Shown here: positions 1-8,354 of the stretch, piece by piece
Numbering within the stretch: position 1 is the stretch's first letter
How the letters are laid out: every line of letters begins with the position of its first letter
Origin: JBCDJG01 sp038748065
Lineage (GTDB): Bacteria > Pseudomonadota > Gammaproteobacteria > Pseudomonadales > Halieaceae
Direction: 5' to 3'
NCBI GenBank assembly: GCA_038748065.1
Contig: JBCDJG010000005.1
Location: 62,001 to 126,000, forward strand
Length of the DNA stretch: 64,000 bases
Made by a program: the position numbers and the translations under genes
Notes under the pieces: model-generated
Seen by the model: the letters and a program-made list of their open reading frames with translations, nothing else
Databases searched by the model: none
Told to the model about the DNA's origin: nothing

Positions 1-42
1 TCAGTACAAGCAGCGGGGTTATTCGCGGCCGTCAATCCGCAT

Positions 43-1101
43 TTAGCTATCCAGATGCTTTTCCAATAATTTGACCGCGAAATTACTTTCGATTTCACTG
101 TCCTGACCGGTAGCCAGCATAATCCGTGACAGGATCAGGCCATAACGCATCGCCGCAAATATCAGGTAGTAGCCGTAATCATCGGCGCTGTGACCCGAGG
201 CCGCCTGCCATTGCGCTACGGTGTCTTCGTAGCTCGGGAGGCCGGCCAGTCTCGGCATACCAAGGCCCTCCGCGAAGGTTGAGTCGATGTAGTTGTACCA
301 GGCCAGATCCTGCAGTGGGTTACCCAGGGTCGCCATTTCCCAGTCCAGTACCGCAGCGACGCCGTCTAATTGCTGCTTGAATATGATATTGCCGATGCGA
401 GCGTCTCCCCAGCACAGGGCGGTGGGCTCATCTTCAGGCTGGTTGTTTGCAAGCCAGGTGAGCGCTCGCTCGCAGATGCCGTGGCCCCTTCCTTCCATGG
501 CCCAGGCCATGTAGTCGCGCCAGTAGTTGAGCTGTTGCTGCAGCGGGGTCAGGCCGGGTTCCAGCAATCCGCCGAAACCCAGCTCGCGGTAGTCGAGCTG
601 GTGAAAGCGCGCCATGGTATCAACGCCGGCACGCCACAGGGTCGCTCGCTGCTCCTCGCTGGTCTCATGCATCATCCAGCCATCCATGTTGTAAGGCGGC
701 ATGTCCGTCGGGATACGGCCGTCCGTGCGCCGCATCAGGTAGAACTGGACGCCCAGCACGGAGGTATCTGTTTCCAGGCCGCGTAGTGCTGGCACGGGAA
801 TGTCGCTTTTGTCGCCCAGCGCTTCCATCACAGCGTACTGCAGCGTGAGATCGTAGCTGGGAAACACTGGCCTAGAGATCGCCGGCTGCAGCCGGCCCAC
901 GTAGTCTTCCTGCCGCGCCCTTCCGTTTTCCTCCCAGCTGAGCGTGAACAGCAGCGTGACATTCGACATGCCGGTCGATTCGGGGATGGACAGTGCCGAT
1001 ATGCTGACGGGGCATGCGCGCTGCCGGGAAATCCAATTTTCCAGCTTCTGGCGCGTGCCTTCGAGGTCATCAATCAGCGGTGTTGGGCGTTCATTTTCCA
1101 C
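43..1101 (-). CDS. Phosphotransferase family protein (APH / choline-kinase fold)
   Basis: A 352-residue protein of the aminoglycoside-phosphotransferase-like kinase family, in the branch often found with acyl-CoA dehydrogenases. The catalytic loop reads CWGDARIGN near residue 233, where classical APH enzymes have HGD....N. The metal-binding segment VLDWEMATLGNP follows about 20 residues later, and both are typical of this branch. The small-molecule substrate is unknown; real aminoglycoside resistance is unlikely. The start is GTG with GAGAG about 8 nt upstream. A perfect 16-bp palindrome lies 21 bp upstream over a likely -10 element, so a repressor probably controls it. It is divergent from pilU, and no partner acyl-CoA dehydrogenase is visible here. 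Confidence 0.85.
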   Translation of the reverse strand: MENERPTPLIDDLEGTRQKLENWISRQRACPVSISALSIPESTGMSNVTLLFTLSWEENGRARQEDYVGRLQPAISRPVFPSYDLTLQYAVMEALGDKSDIPVPALRGLETDTSVLGVQFYLMRRTDGRIPTDMPPYNMDGWMMHETSEEQRATLWRAGVDTMARFHQLDYRELGFGGLLEPGLTPLQQQLNYWRDYMAWAMEGRGHGICERALTWLANNQPEDEPTALCWGDARIGNIIFKQQLDGVAAVLDWEMATLGNPLQDLAWYNYIDSTFAEGLGMPRLAGLPSYEDTVAQWQAASGHSADDYGYYLIFAAMRYGLILSRIMLATGQDSEIESNFAVKLLEKHLDS

Positions 1102-1121
1102 CTGGGGCTCTCTCGTATTGA

Positions 1122-1137
1122 CTATACGTACGTATAG
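1122..1137. promoter_or_regulatory. Perfect 16-bp palindrome, probable operator
   Basis: CTATACGTACGTATAG is its own reverse complement. On the minus strand it contains TATAGT, a good -10 for the kinase gene starting at 1101. Length and symmetry suit a TetR-type dimer. No adjacent regulator gene is present, so the binding protein is unknown. Confidence 0.55.
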
Positions 1138-1259
1138 GGTAGCGCCGAGTTGCGAAGCGCGCCAGCGGCGGCACCTTTTACAAGGAAAGCACAGTTTCTA
1201 ATGTCGCGGCTGAGCGCAAGCTGCTACATTCACATGAGATGTAACGACGGGGGTATACC

Positions 1260-2399
1260 GTGAGAATTACCGAGTGGCTAAAAACTCTTGCCAGCCGCGG
1301 TGGCTCGGATCTGTACCTGAGCACCGGCGCACCTCCCTGTGCGAAGTTTGAGGGCAAACTGCAGCCGATTGATAGCGATATCATGCAGGCCGGCGAGATC
1401 AAAGAGATTGCCTACCAGATAATGGACGCGACACAGCGGGCCGCCTTTGAAGCGGATCTGGAAATGAATCTAGCGATCTCGGTGCCCAGTTTCGGCCGCT
1501 TTCGCATCAATATCTTTATGCAACGCAATGAGGTCGGCATCGTTGCGCGCAATATCGTCGCCGAAATACCGCAGTGGCAAGACCTGGGTCTGCCAGAGGT
1601 TTTGACGGACGTGGTCATGCGTAAGCGCGGTCTGATGCTGTTTGTGGGTGCCACCGGGTCTGGCAAATCGACGTCGCTGGCGGCGATGATCGACTATCGC
1701 AACGCTAATAGCAGCGGGCACATCGTGACTGTTGAGGACCCCATCGAGTATGTACACACGCACAAAAAGTGCATCGTGAATCAGCGTGAAATAGGCGTTG
1801 ATACCCGAAATTGGCACAATGCCTTGAAGAACACGCTACGACAGGCGCCCGATGTGATACTCATCGGTGAGATCCGCGATCGTGAGACCATGGAACATGC
1901 GATAGCCTTTGCCGAGACGGGTCATCTGTGTATCTCAACGCTGCACGCCAATAACGCCAACCAGGCCCTCGATCGCATTATCAACTTCTTCCCTGAAGAC
2001 CGTCGTAGTCAGCTTCTGATGGACCTGTCTATCAACCTGCAGGCCTTCGTGTCTCAGCGACTGGTGCCAACGCTCGACGGCAAGCGCTGCGCGGCAGTGG
2101 AAGTGCTGTTGGGTACGCCGATGGTGGCCGACCTTATCCTCAAGGGCGAGGTAGAGGGCATCAAGGAGGTCATGCAGAAATCCGAGAATCAGGGCATGAA
2201 AACCTTCGACAGTGCACTGTTTGAGCTGTACCAGGAGGGCAAGATCAGCGAGGAAGAGGCACTGCGCAACGCGGATTCGCCGAATAACGTGCGCCTCAAG
2301 ATCAAGTTTGCCAAGGAAGAAGGCAGGAGCGGCAACATGGGCTTCAGTCTGGAGCGAACAGAAGAAGAGGAAGACAAGGGAATGATGCTGCGCAGCTAG
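1260..2399 (+). CDS. pilU: Type IV pilus retraction ATPase PilU
   Basis: A 379-residue PilT/PilU-family hexameric ATPase that acts at the inner-membrane base of type IV pili to depolymerise pilin during twitching motility. Visible motifs are Walker A GATGSGKST (130-138), the Asp box VTVEDPIE (157-164), the atypical Walker B with DVILIGEIRDRE (198-209) and the His box TGHLCISTLHA (220-230). The C-terminal tail rich in Glu and Lys, and the length of about 380 residues, favour PilU over PilT (about 345). The start is GTG. It overlaps the convergent PilZ gene by 4 nt. pilT usually sits next to pilU but is not in this window. Confidence 0.93.
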   Translation: MRITEWLKTLASRGGSDLYLSTGAPPCAKFEGKLQPIDSDIMQAGEIKEIAYQIMDATQRAAFEADLEMNLAISVPSFGRFRINIFMQRNEVGIVARNIVAEIPQWQDLGLPEVLTDVVMRKRGLMLFVGATGSGKSTSLAAMIDYRNANSSGHIVTVEDPIEYVHTHKKCIVNQREIGVDTRNWHNALKNTLRQAPDVILIGEIRDRETMEHAIAFAETGHLCISTLHANNANQALDRIINFFPEDRRSQLLMDLSINLQAFVSQRLVPTLDGKRCAAVEVLLGTPMVADLILKGEVEGIKEVMQKSENQGMKTFDSALFELYQEGKISEEEALRNADSPNNVRLKIKFAKEEGRSGNMGFSLERTEEEEDKGMMLRS

Positions 2400-2758
2400 T
2401 TCTCCATATCGTCCAGCAGGCCGCGCCATAGTTCCAGATCTGAGCCCTCGGCATCAATCAGAAGGAAGCCGGCAGACCAGTAATCCCGGCCAACCTCTGG
2501 CGCGGGTTCACACCAGCGCACTTCACCCGCCAGGTACAGGGTCTCACGGGAATCCGGCAAGTCGATGCCGATCTGCAGAATACTGCCTTTGTGCAGCTGA
2601 GTCGCTAACTCAACCCGCAAGCCTCGCTGGGAGATGTTGATCGCGTGGCACAGTGCGATCTGCCCAGGGTCATTGCCACCTGGCGCAGGCGAGCGGAGCT
2701 CGATAAAGACGCGGCTCTGGATGGGGAGCCGGCGGTACTTGCGTTTTTCCTGCTGCAT
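2396..2758 (-). CDS. PilZ domain protein (cyclic-di-GMP receptor)
   Basis: A 120-residue single-domain PilZ protein. The N-terminal RKYRRLP supplies the RxxxR motif, and NISQRGLRVEL supplies the (D/N)xSxxG motif, so c-di-GMP binding is expected. ATG at 2758 is preferred over GTG at 2761 because GGAAGG lies just upstream. It is 26 bp downstream of the DUF1631 gene on the same strand, probably co-transcribed, and converges on pilU with a few bases of overlap. A role linking c-di-GMP to pili or surface behaviour is inferred from position only. Confidence 0.9.
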   Translation of the reverse strand: MQQEKRKYRRLPIQSRVFIELRSPAPGGNDPGQIALCHAINISQRGLRVELATQLHKGSILQIGIDLPDSRETLYLAGEVRWCEPAPEVGRDYWSAGFLLIDAEGSDLELWRGLLDDMEN

Positions 2759-2784
2759 CACTTGCCTTCCTTGCTGGTGGTCTT

Positions 2785-4707
2785 TCAGCCTTTGCGTGTC
2801 TGGAGTATGTCCACCAGCCCTCGGTCCATCAGGTCCTTCAAGGCCTCATGCGAGAGCTCGCGAAGCTTTGCCCCCTCTCGGTTGACGAAGATATAGAGTT
2901 GGCGTTCCTGATCGAAGATAGCCATCTTCGCCATCGTAGGCTGGTCTCCGTCATGAAAGCCCAGCCAGGTGTCCGGTGTAATGCCCAGTCGAAAGGCGGA
3001 GTCTGGTTCAGAGTTCCCCGATTGCTCGTGCAAGCCGCGACGTTTGTCCAGATACTCCTTTATCTGTTGACGGTCGCTGTCCGATAGATCATCCGGACCC
3101 TTCTTGTCATCGAACAGGAGCTCAAATTCCTGCTCGGAAGCGATTTCCCTTACGCTCATCGAATCACCGGGTAATACCTTGTTCAAGGTGTCAATCGGCT
3201 CTGATTGCAGCCACTCGCTCTTGTCTTGTTCGGTGTTTCTTGTTGGCGTCGCCTCGGCTGGTGGGGATGTTTGCGCTGCAGGTTCACTGCCCAGTTCCAG
3301 TTCGAAGTCGTCGGTCGCGGCCGCCTCTTCAAGCGGTTCCGTCACCCCTTCGACTTCTCGCGCTGTTGGTGCCTCGTCTTCGATGTGCTGCGGCTTGACG
3401 GCTTCCGGTTGTGGCATGGTGTCTGCGAGGAGCTGTAGCTGCTCTCGCGTTTCCAGCCCCGCAGCCCAGGCCATGGACAGGCTGAAGCTGGCGCCCTGGT
3501 ACAGGGGGATGGCGCGCTTGCTGGCCAGCAAGGCTTCCAGTTCGCGATAGCCCAGCGACGCCGCCTTGAGGCCCATATGGTTGGTAAACAGTACGCGCTG
3601 CTCGTCGTCTATGCGGGCCGCTGCCTGGGCACGCAGCGTGCCGCCTTCACCGGGGAGTGCGAACCAGTCCCCCTGGCCTATGGCTGCCACGGCCGGTGAA
3701 GGCGTAGCCGCTTCTTCCGCGTCGACCGGGATAAAGGCGAGCAGGTCCATCTCCAGCTCCTTCTGTTTGAGAATCTGTAGGTGGATGGACTCAATTCGGC
3801 CGATGGTCTGGTCCAGTGCCTGTGCATCATGCTGCAGGCTTAACAGCCAACGCCTCAGGTCGCGAGGTAAGCGGGCAATGAGTTCAAATATCTGCTGGCG
3901 CCGCGCGTTACCCCGGTCCTCGCGACCCCGCATTGATTCGAGCAGCGTGTCCGTGACCTCCTTGACCTTGCGCCACTGCTCCGACTTCTCGCCGTACTTC
4001 AGGTAGACGAGCTGGGCGCTGTCATACCAGTGACCTTTTATGAAGCGCTCGACAGCTCTTGGCAGCGGATAGATATCCAGACCTTCATTGATCATGCGAG
4101 CCGCCGCGCTGCGTGCGGCTCGGGTGCGGGTACGCCCGATTTCCAGCTCCGTATTGCGCCGGGCCATGCGCAGCGCCCGTGACCGTTCTGCCTGTAGCTG
4201 CGCAATCGCCTGGTCGCAGATTTCTGAGAGGCTGCCGCGTCCGTCGCGCCACCACGACTGGAGGAGCTCAACCGTGCGCTCCACCTGGCTGAGCAGCGGC
4301 TGCGCGCCGCGACCAAGATTGACTTGCCAACCGATCGCCGCTGATTGGACCGCGTCCAGCAGGCGATGCAGGTCATGCTCGCCGGGCTTAAGGAACAACG
4401 GGTTAGTCAGTGCCTGAGTGGCCAGTAAGGGCGTCAGCGGCTTGAGTGCCATCTGCAGCTCTGGCTCTAGCGGGTACTGTTGCTGCCAGCGCCCCTGGGC
4501 CTGCTCCAGCCAGGCCAATACAGCGGCGTGGTCACCGCCGGGAATGGCAGGATCCCCCAGCGCTTCGGCCTGGGTGAGTATCAACTCTCGTGCAGTGCCG
4601 TCCTTCCCGGTCGCCTCGCGCAGATAGGCCAGCATCTCCTCAAGATCCAGTACCACCGCGCCACCTTCAGGCAAGGCAACGGCACAGTGGGAGCGCACCG
4701 CGTCCAT
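2785..4707 (-). CDS. DUF1631 family protein
   Basis: A 640-residue soluble protein of the proteobacterial DUF1631 family, function unknown. The middle carries the family signature with PLPRAVERFIKGHW followed by a Trp/Lys-rich segment. A long low-complexity acidic linker (Glu/Ala/Pro/Ser) lies around residues 440-520. The C-terminus has WLGFHDGDQ and IFVNREGAKL, resembling the PilZ-like end segment of the family. No signal peptide or membrane segment is visible. It is followed on the same strand by a PilZ gene, which suggests a shared c-di-GMP or cell-surface theme (inference). Confidence 0.8.
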   Translation of the reverse strand: MDAVRSHCAVALPEGGAVVLDLEEMLAYLREATGKDGTARELILTQAEALGDPAIPGGDHAAVLAWLEQAQGRWQQQYPLEPELQMALKPLTPLLATQALTNPLFLKPGEHDLHRLLDAVQSAAIGWQVNLGRGAQPLLSQVERTVELLQSWWRDGRGSLSEICDQAIAQLQAERSRALRMARRNTELEIGRTRTRAARSAAARMINEGLDIYPLPRAVERFIKGHWYDSAQLVYLKYGEKSEQWRKVKEVTDTLLESMRGREDRGNARRQQIFELIARLPRDLRRWLLSLQHDAQALDQTIGRIESIHLQILKQKELEMDLLAFIPVDAEEAATPSPAVAAIGQGDWFALPGEGGTLRAQAAARIDDEQRVLFTNHMGLKAASLGYRELEALLASKRAIPLYQGASFSLSMAWAAGLETREQLQLLADTMPQPEAVKPQHIEDEAPTAREVEGVTEPLEEAAATDDFELELGSEPAAQTSPPAEATPTRNTEQDKSEWLQSEPIDTLNKVLPGDSMSVREIASEQEFELLFDDKKGPDDLSDSDRQQIKEYLDKRRGLHEQSGNSEPDSAFRLGITPDTWLGFHDGDQPTMAKMAIFDQERQLYIFVNREGAKLRELSHEALKDLMDRGLVDILQTRKG

Positions 4708-4819
4708 CAGTGAGAAAGGGATGGGTATGTCTTGTGCTGTGAGTTTCAGTATTCTGGCTCTCGTCGCATTGCCTGAACTATCCCCGTATCCATGCCCCTA
4801 TCCATGCGCCGGCGGTCGT

Positions 4820-6241
4820 TTACTGCGTGCTGCGCATGAGCTGATCGACGATGCGCTCGAGCTGCTGCAGGCTGTTGCATTCGGCTGCGAAATGACAGGC
4901 GCTCTGGTAGCGCGGCATGTCCGAATCGCCGGTGCCCCAGGACCTGCGTGATTCAGGGTTGAGCCAGATGACCTGCCGTGCCCGTTGGTATATCGAGCGC
5001 ATAACCTCGAGTTGCGGATCGCCATGATTATTGCGTGCATCGCCAAGGATGATCACCGTCGTATTGCTGTTAATGTCATCCATCGCCAGCGCCGAGAAGT
5101 CCAGCAGACTGCGACCGTAGTCTGTGGCGCCACCGTAGCGCCAGTTAATCATTTCAATGGCCTTTTCCATGTCATGCTCAACGAACAGGTTGCTGACTTC
5201 ACCGAGGTGACTGGAAAAGGCAAAGCTGCGTACCCGCGGCAGCACGTCCTGCAGGCTGTAGAGAAAAAGTAGCAGGAATTTAGCGTAAGCGGCTACGGAT
5301 CCGCTGACGTCGCAGACGGCGAGAATCTGGGGTTTGTCCTTGCGCACCCGTCGCCAGTAGGTTTGGAACATCACGCCATCGTTGGCGACCCCCTTGCGCA
5401 GCGTTCTCGGCATATGCAGTTGACCGCGTTTATAGGTGCGCCGCTTGCGAGCATGACGGCTGGCCAGCTTGCGCGCCATCTTGCGCACCAATTGCGTCAC
5501 GCGCTGTAAATACTGGCTTTCAATGTTACTAAGGCGGGTTTTGCGCAGTATGTCCTCCATGAACTGCTGGTTACGACCATCCGCGTGCAGCAGGTACTCG
5601 CGCTCCACATGATCGCGTACCAGCTGTCGCAACAGATCGCGATAGCCTTGTAGCGCGTTTAGCGCTGGGCTTTCTGCTTGCTCAAGCCGTATGACCGCGG
5701 CGCGAATCTGTTCTTCTCCCATCGCATCCAGCATGCGCCGCGTAAACTGCCCGCGTTGCGTAAACAGCGTCATCTGCCCGAGGCCAACGGAATCTGCGGC
5801 CTGTGAGAGCGACAGGCTCAGCTCGTTCCGATCTCCATCGATCAGACTCTGCATAAGTGAAGAGTTCAGGAGTTCTGCCAGACCTTCGTCGGTCCTGCTT
5901 GCGGCCTGGAGCAAGTCAGTCGCTTGCGATTCCCTGACCTCGGGCCCTGCCGCCTGCGTTTCCGATTCGATCGTCTCCCCTGGGTCTTCCGGGCTCTCAC
6001 TAAAAGCATCGCTTTCGCTACCGGCCAGGCTTTGGCTGAAGTAGCGGTCGAAACAGGCCAGGTACATCGCTTCCTCCTCGGCGGTCTTGGCCAGAGCCAT
6101 ACCGAGACCATCACGCAACCTGCGTCGATCGCTATAGCCTAGCTTCGCCGCGACTTGCATCGCATCCAAAGATTCGGCGGGCGATACGCGCACGTCGTGG
6201 CTGCGCAGCAGGTGGATGAAATTGACGAGGTTGGCTTGCAT
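4820..6241 (-). CDS. VWA domain protein, CoxE-like
   Basis: A 473-residue protein of the VWA-containing CoxE-like family, which works with MoxR AAA+ ATPases in inserting metals into, or remodelling, target complexes. The N-terminal 70 residues are helical, and an acidic linker (75-120) precedes a basic stretch (255-285, ARKRRTYKRGQ). The VWA fold begins near 305. The MIDAS motif DVSGS (311-315), a Thr in GGATDYG (about 373) and ILGDARNN (398-405) complete the metal site. It lies 64 bp downstream of the MoxR gene on the same strand, the usual pairing. Confidence 0.87.
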   Translation of the reverse strand: MQANLVNFIHLLRSHDVRVSPAESLDAMQVAAKLGYSDRRRLRDGLGMALAKTAEEEAMYLACFDRYFSQSLAGSESDAFSESPEDPGETIESETQAAGPEVRESQATDLLQAASRTDEGLAELLNSSLMQSLIDGDRNELSLSLSQAADSVGLGQMTLFTQRGQFTRRMLDAMGEEQIRAAVIRLEQAESPALNALQGYRDLLRQLVRDHVEREYLLHADGRNQQFMEDILRKTRLSNIESQYLQRVTQLVRKMARKLASRHARKRRTYKRGQLHMPRTLRKGVANDGVMFQTYWRRVRKDKPQILAVCDVSGSVAAYAKFLLLFLYSLQDVLPRVRSFAFSSHLGEVSNLFVEHDMEKAIEMINWRYGGATDYGRSLLDFSALAMDDINSNTTVIILGDARNNHGDPQLEVMRSIYQRARQVIWLNPESRRSWGTGDSDMPRYQSACHFAAECNSLQQLERIVDQLMRSTQ

Positions 6242-6305
6242 GCGGTTTACCGGCTCCGAGCGCAGTACAGCTTACACCAGCGTGCCTGCGGCAGCAGGCG
6301 AAAAC

Positions 6306-7247
6306 TCAGCTTTTCGACGATTGGGACAGCAGCTGACGCAGCTCGCCTTCGGCGGCGTCTATGTCTTCCTCGAACTTCAGCAGCACATTGAGCGTTGCGC
6401 GCACCAGGCCTTCCTCAAGCGTCGCAGCGTGCAACAGGAGTAAACTGCGCGCCCAGTCGATCGTTTCAGATATCGCTGGTGTTTTTTTCAAATCCAGCTC
6501 GCGCAGTGAGTGTACAAAGCCGACCAGCTGGTGCCGCAGCTGCTCGTCAACCTCGGGCACGCGGCTGCGAATGATGCGCTCCTCCAGCTCGACTGAGGGG
6601 AAGGGTATGTAGAGATGCAAACAGCGGCGTTTCAGGGCGTCAGAAATATCGCGCGTATTATTGCTGGTAAGGAATACCATGGGAGAGCTGGTGGCCTTGA
6701 CCGTCCCGATTTCGGGGATCGACACCTGGTAATCCGACAGAATCTCAAGAAGCAGGGACTCAAACTCGTAATCTGACTTATCGACTTCGTCGATGAGCAG
6801 AATGGCGCCCTGCTCCTGCTGCATAGCCTTGAGCAGCGGCCGTGGTTCGAGAAAGTCCTCGGAATAAAAGATGTCACCAAACTGGTGCAGTCGTTCGACT
6901 GACTCTGCCAGACCGTGAGCGCCCTGCAACAGGTCGCCTAGCTTTTCCTTCAGCACCTGGGTGTAAAGAAGCTGCTTGCCGTACTTCCATTCGTAGAGGG
7001 CCTTCGCCTCGTCCAGGCCCTCGTAACACTGCAGCCTGATTAGCGGCGCCGCAAGCAGCTCCGCGGTGGTCTTGGCCAGCTCGGTCTTGCCAACCCCGGG
7101 AGGCCCCTCAACCAGAATGGGCTTGCGTAGCTGGAATGCCAGGAACACGGCGGTGGCAATTTTCGCACTACAGATATAGCCGTGTTGCTCGAAGCCTTGC
7201 TCGATAAGCTCGATTGAGCCGAGTTGGGGGTAATCCTGGGTTTGCAC
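6306..7247 (-). CDS. MoxR family AAA+ ATPase
   Basis: A 313-residue MoxR-type AAA+ chaperone. Walker A GPPGVGKT is at 48-55, Walker B ILLIDEVD at 149-156, sensor 1 is LTSNNTRD, and an arginine-finger region DALKRRCLH follows. Such ATPases remodel or activate metalloenzymes together with a VWA partner, here the next gene downstream. The start is GTG, 17 bp after the moaA stop. Co-transcription with the molybdenum-cofactor gene moaA hints that the client could be a molybdoenzyme, as with CoxDE (inference); no molybdoenzyme is in the window. Confidence 0.9.
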   Translation of the reverse strand: MQTQDYPQLGSIELIEQGFEQHGYICSAKIATAVFLAFQLRKPILVEGPPGVGKTELAKTTAELLAAPLIRLQCYEGLDEAKALYEWKYGKQLLYTQVLKEKLGDLLQGAHGLAESVERLHQFGDIFYSEDFLEPRPLLKAMQQEQGAILLIDEVDKSDYEFESLLLEILSDYQVSIPEIGTVKATSSPMVFLTSNNTRDISDALKRRCLHLYIPFPSVELEERIIRSRVPEVDEQLRHQLVGFVHSLRELDLKKTPAISETIDWARSLLLLHAATLEEGLVRATLNVLLKFEEDIDAAEGELRQLLSQSSKS

Positions 7248-7264
7248 GATGCGTTTTCCGCCTG

Positions 7265-8275
7265 TCAGCCGCCGGTTGTGTTCATGAAGCGCAGGATCTG
7301 GGGTTCCTCGGCCAAGTTAAATTCGTGGCGTTCCGGCTTGATATCCATCGCTGAGACGATCCTTGCCTTGAGTTTCTCAAGTGAATAGTCCGGTTGCCGC
7401 AATGTGGCACGTAGATCAACTGAGTGCTCGTTGCCCAGGCACAACAGTAAGCGGCCTTCGACGGTAACGCGCACGCGGTTGCACAGATGACAGAAGTTGT
7501 TGCTGTGCGGTGATATAAACCCAATGCGGCTATCACTACCCGCCACCGCGTAATAGCGCGCCGGGCCTGCTGCGCCCTGCGGATCGCCAAGTGCCTGTAG
7601 CTGGTGGTGCTGGCTTATCATTTCGAGCAGTTCTTCACTGGCAATGAAGCTCAGCGCACGATCATGCTCAACGATACTGCCGAGAGGCATCTCTTCAATG
7701 AACGCCAGATCAAGACCGCGCTGCAGTGCAAAGTCTACCAGCGCCGGTACTTCCTGCTCATTGCGGCCCCTGAGGATAACGGCGTTCAGTTTGATGCGCT
7801 CAAAGCCCGCTTCTCGCGCGGCGTCGATGCCGGCGATAACCTGGTCGAGACAGCCGTGCCGGGTAAGGTGACGGAATTTGCGTGGGTTAAGGCTATCCAG
7901 GCTTATGTTAAGACGACGGATGCCGGCTGCTGATAAGGGCTTTGCCAGTCGCTGCAGCTGTGACCCATTGGTGGTCATCACCAGCTCGTCAAGACCCTGG
8001 AGCGCGCCCAGGCGCTGCACCAGCGACAGCACGTTGTTGCGCACCAGAGGCTCACCACCGGTCAGGCGAATCTTGCGTGCACCCAGCTCGGTAAATGCCA
8101 GTCCAACCTGGTATAGCTCTTCGAGGGTCAGTACGTCCCGCTTTGGTACGAACTGCATGTCCTCCGCCATGCAGTAGACGCAGCGAAAATCACAGCGATC
8201 TGTCACGGACAACCTGACGTAGTCGACCCGTCTCTGGAAACGATCGATCAGCGTTTTCGGAAGCTCGGTAGTCAT
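7265..8275 (-). CDS. moaA: GTP 3',8-cyclase MoaA (molybdenum cofactor biosynthesis)
   Basis: A 336-residue radical-SAM enzyme that, with MoaC, turns GTP into cyclic pyranopterin monophosphate in the first step of molybdenum cofactor synthesis. The SAM-binding cluster cysteines are C28, C32 and C35 in CDFRCVYC. The second 4Fe-4S cluster uses C262, C265 and C279 in the CHLC...C segment. The protein ends in the functionally important Gly-Gly (NTTGG). It is first in a moaA-moxR-VWA run on the minus strand and divergent from the DASS transporter. Confidence 0.95.
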   Translation of the reverse strand: MTTELPKTLIDRFQRRVDYVRLSVTDRCDFRCVYCMAEDMQFVPKRDVLTLEELYQVGLAFTELGARKIRLTGGEPLVRNNVLSLVQRLGALQGLDELVMTTNGSQLQRLAKPLSAAGIRRLNISLDSLNPRKFRHLTRHGCLDQVIAGIDAAREAGFERIKLNAVILRGRNEQEVPALVDFALQRGLDLAFIEEMPLGSIVEHDRALSFIASEELLEMISQHHQLQALGDPQGAAGPARYYAVAGSDSRIGFISPHSNNFCHLCNRVRVTVEGRLLLCLGNEHSVDLRATLRQPDYSLEKLKARIVSAMDIKPERHEFNLAEEPQILRFMNTTGG

Positions 8276-8354
8276 GCGCGCAAGTTTAGCGGTTTGCTCT
8301 CGTCCACACTACCCAGCGACCGCGGGCTTTACAGCATACGCAGCGGGGGGCACG

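Noticed and set aside
1226..1244. TACAT/ATGTA inverted repeat before pilU
   Set aside because: Only 5 bp per arm with a 9-nt gap; such matches are frequent by chance.
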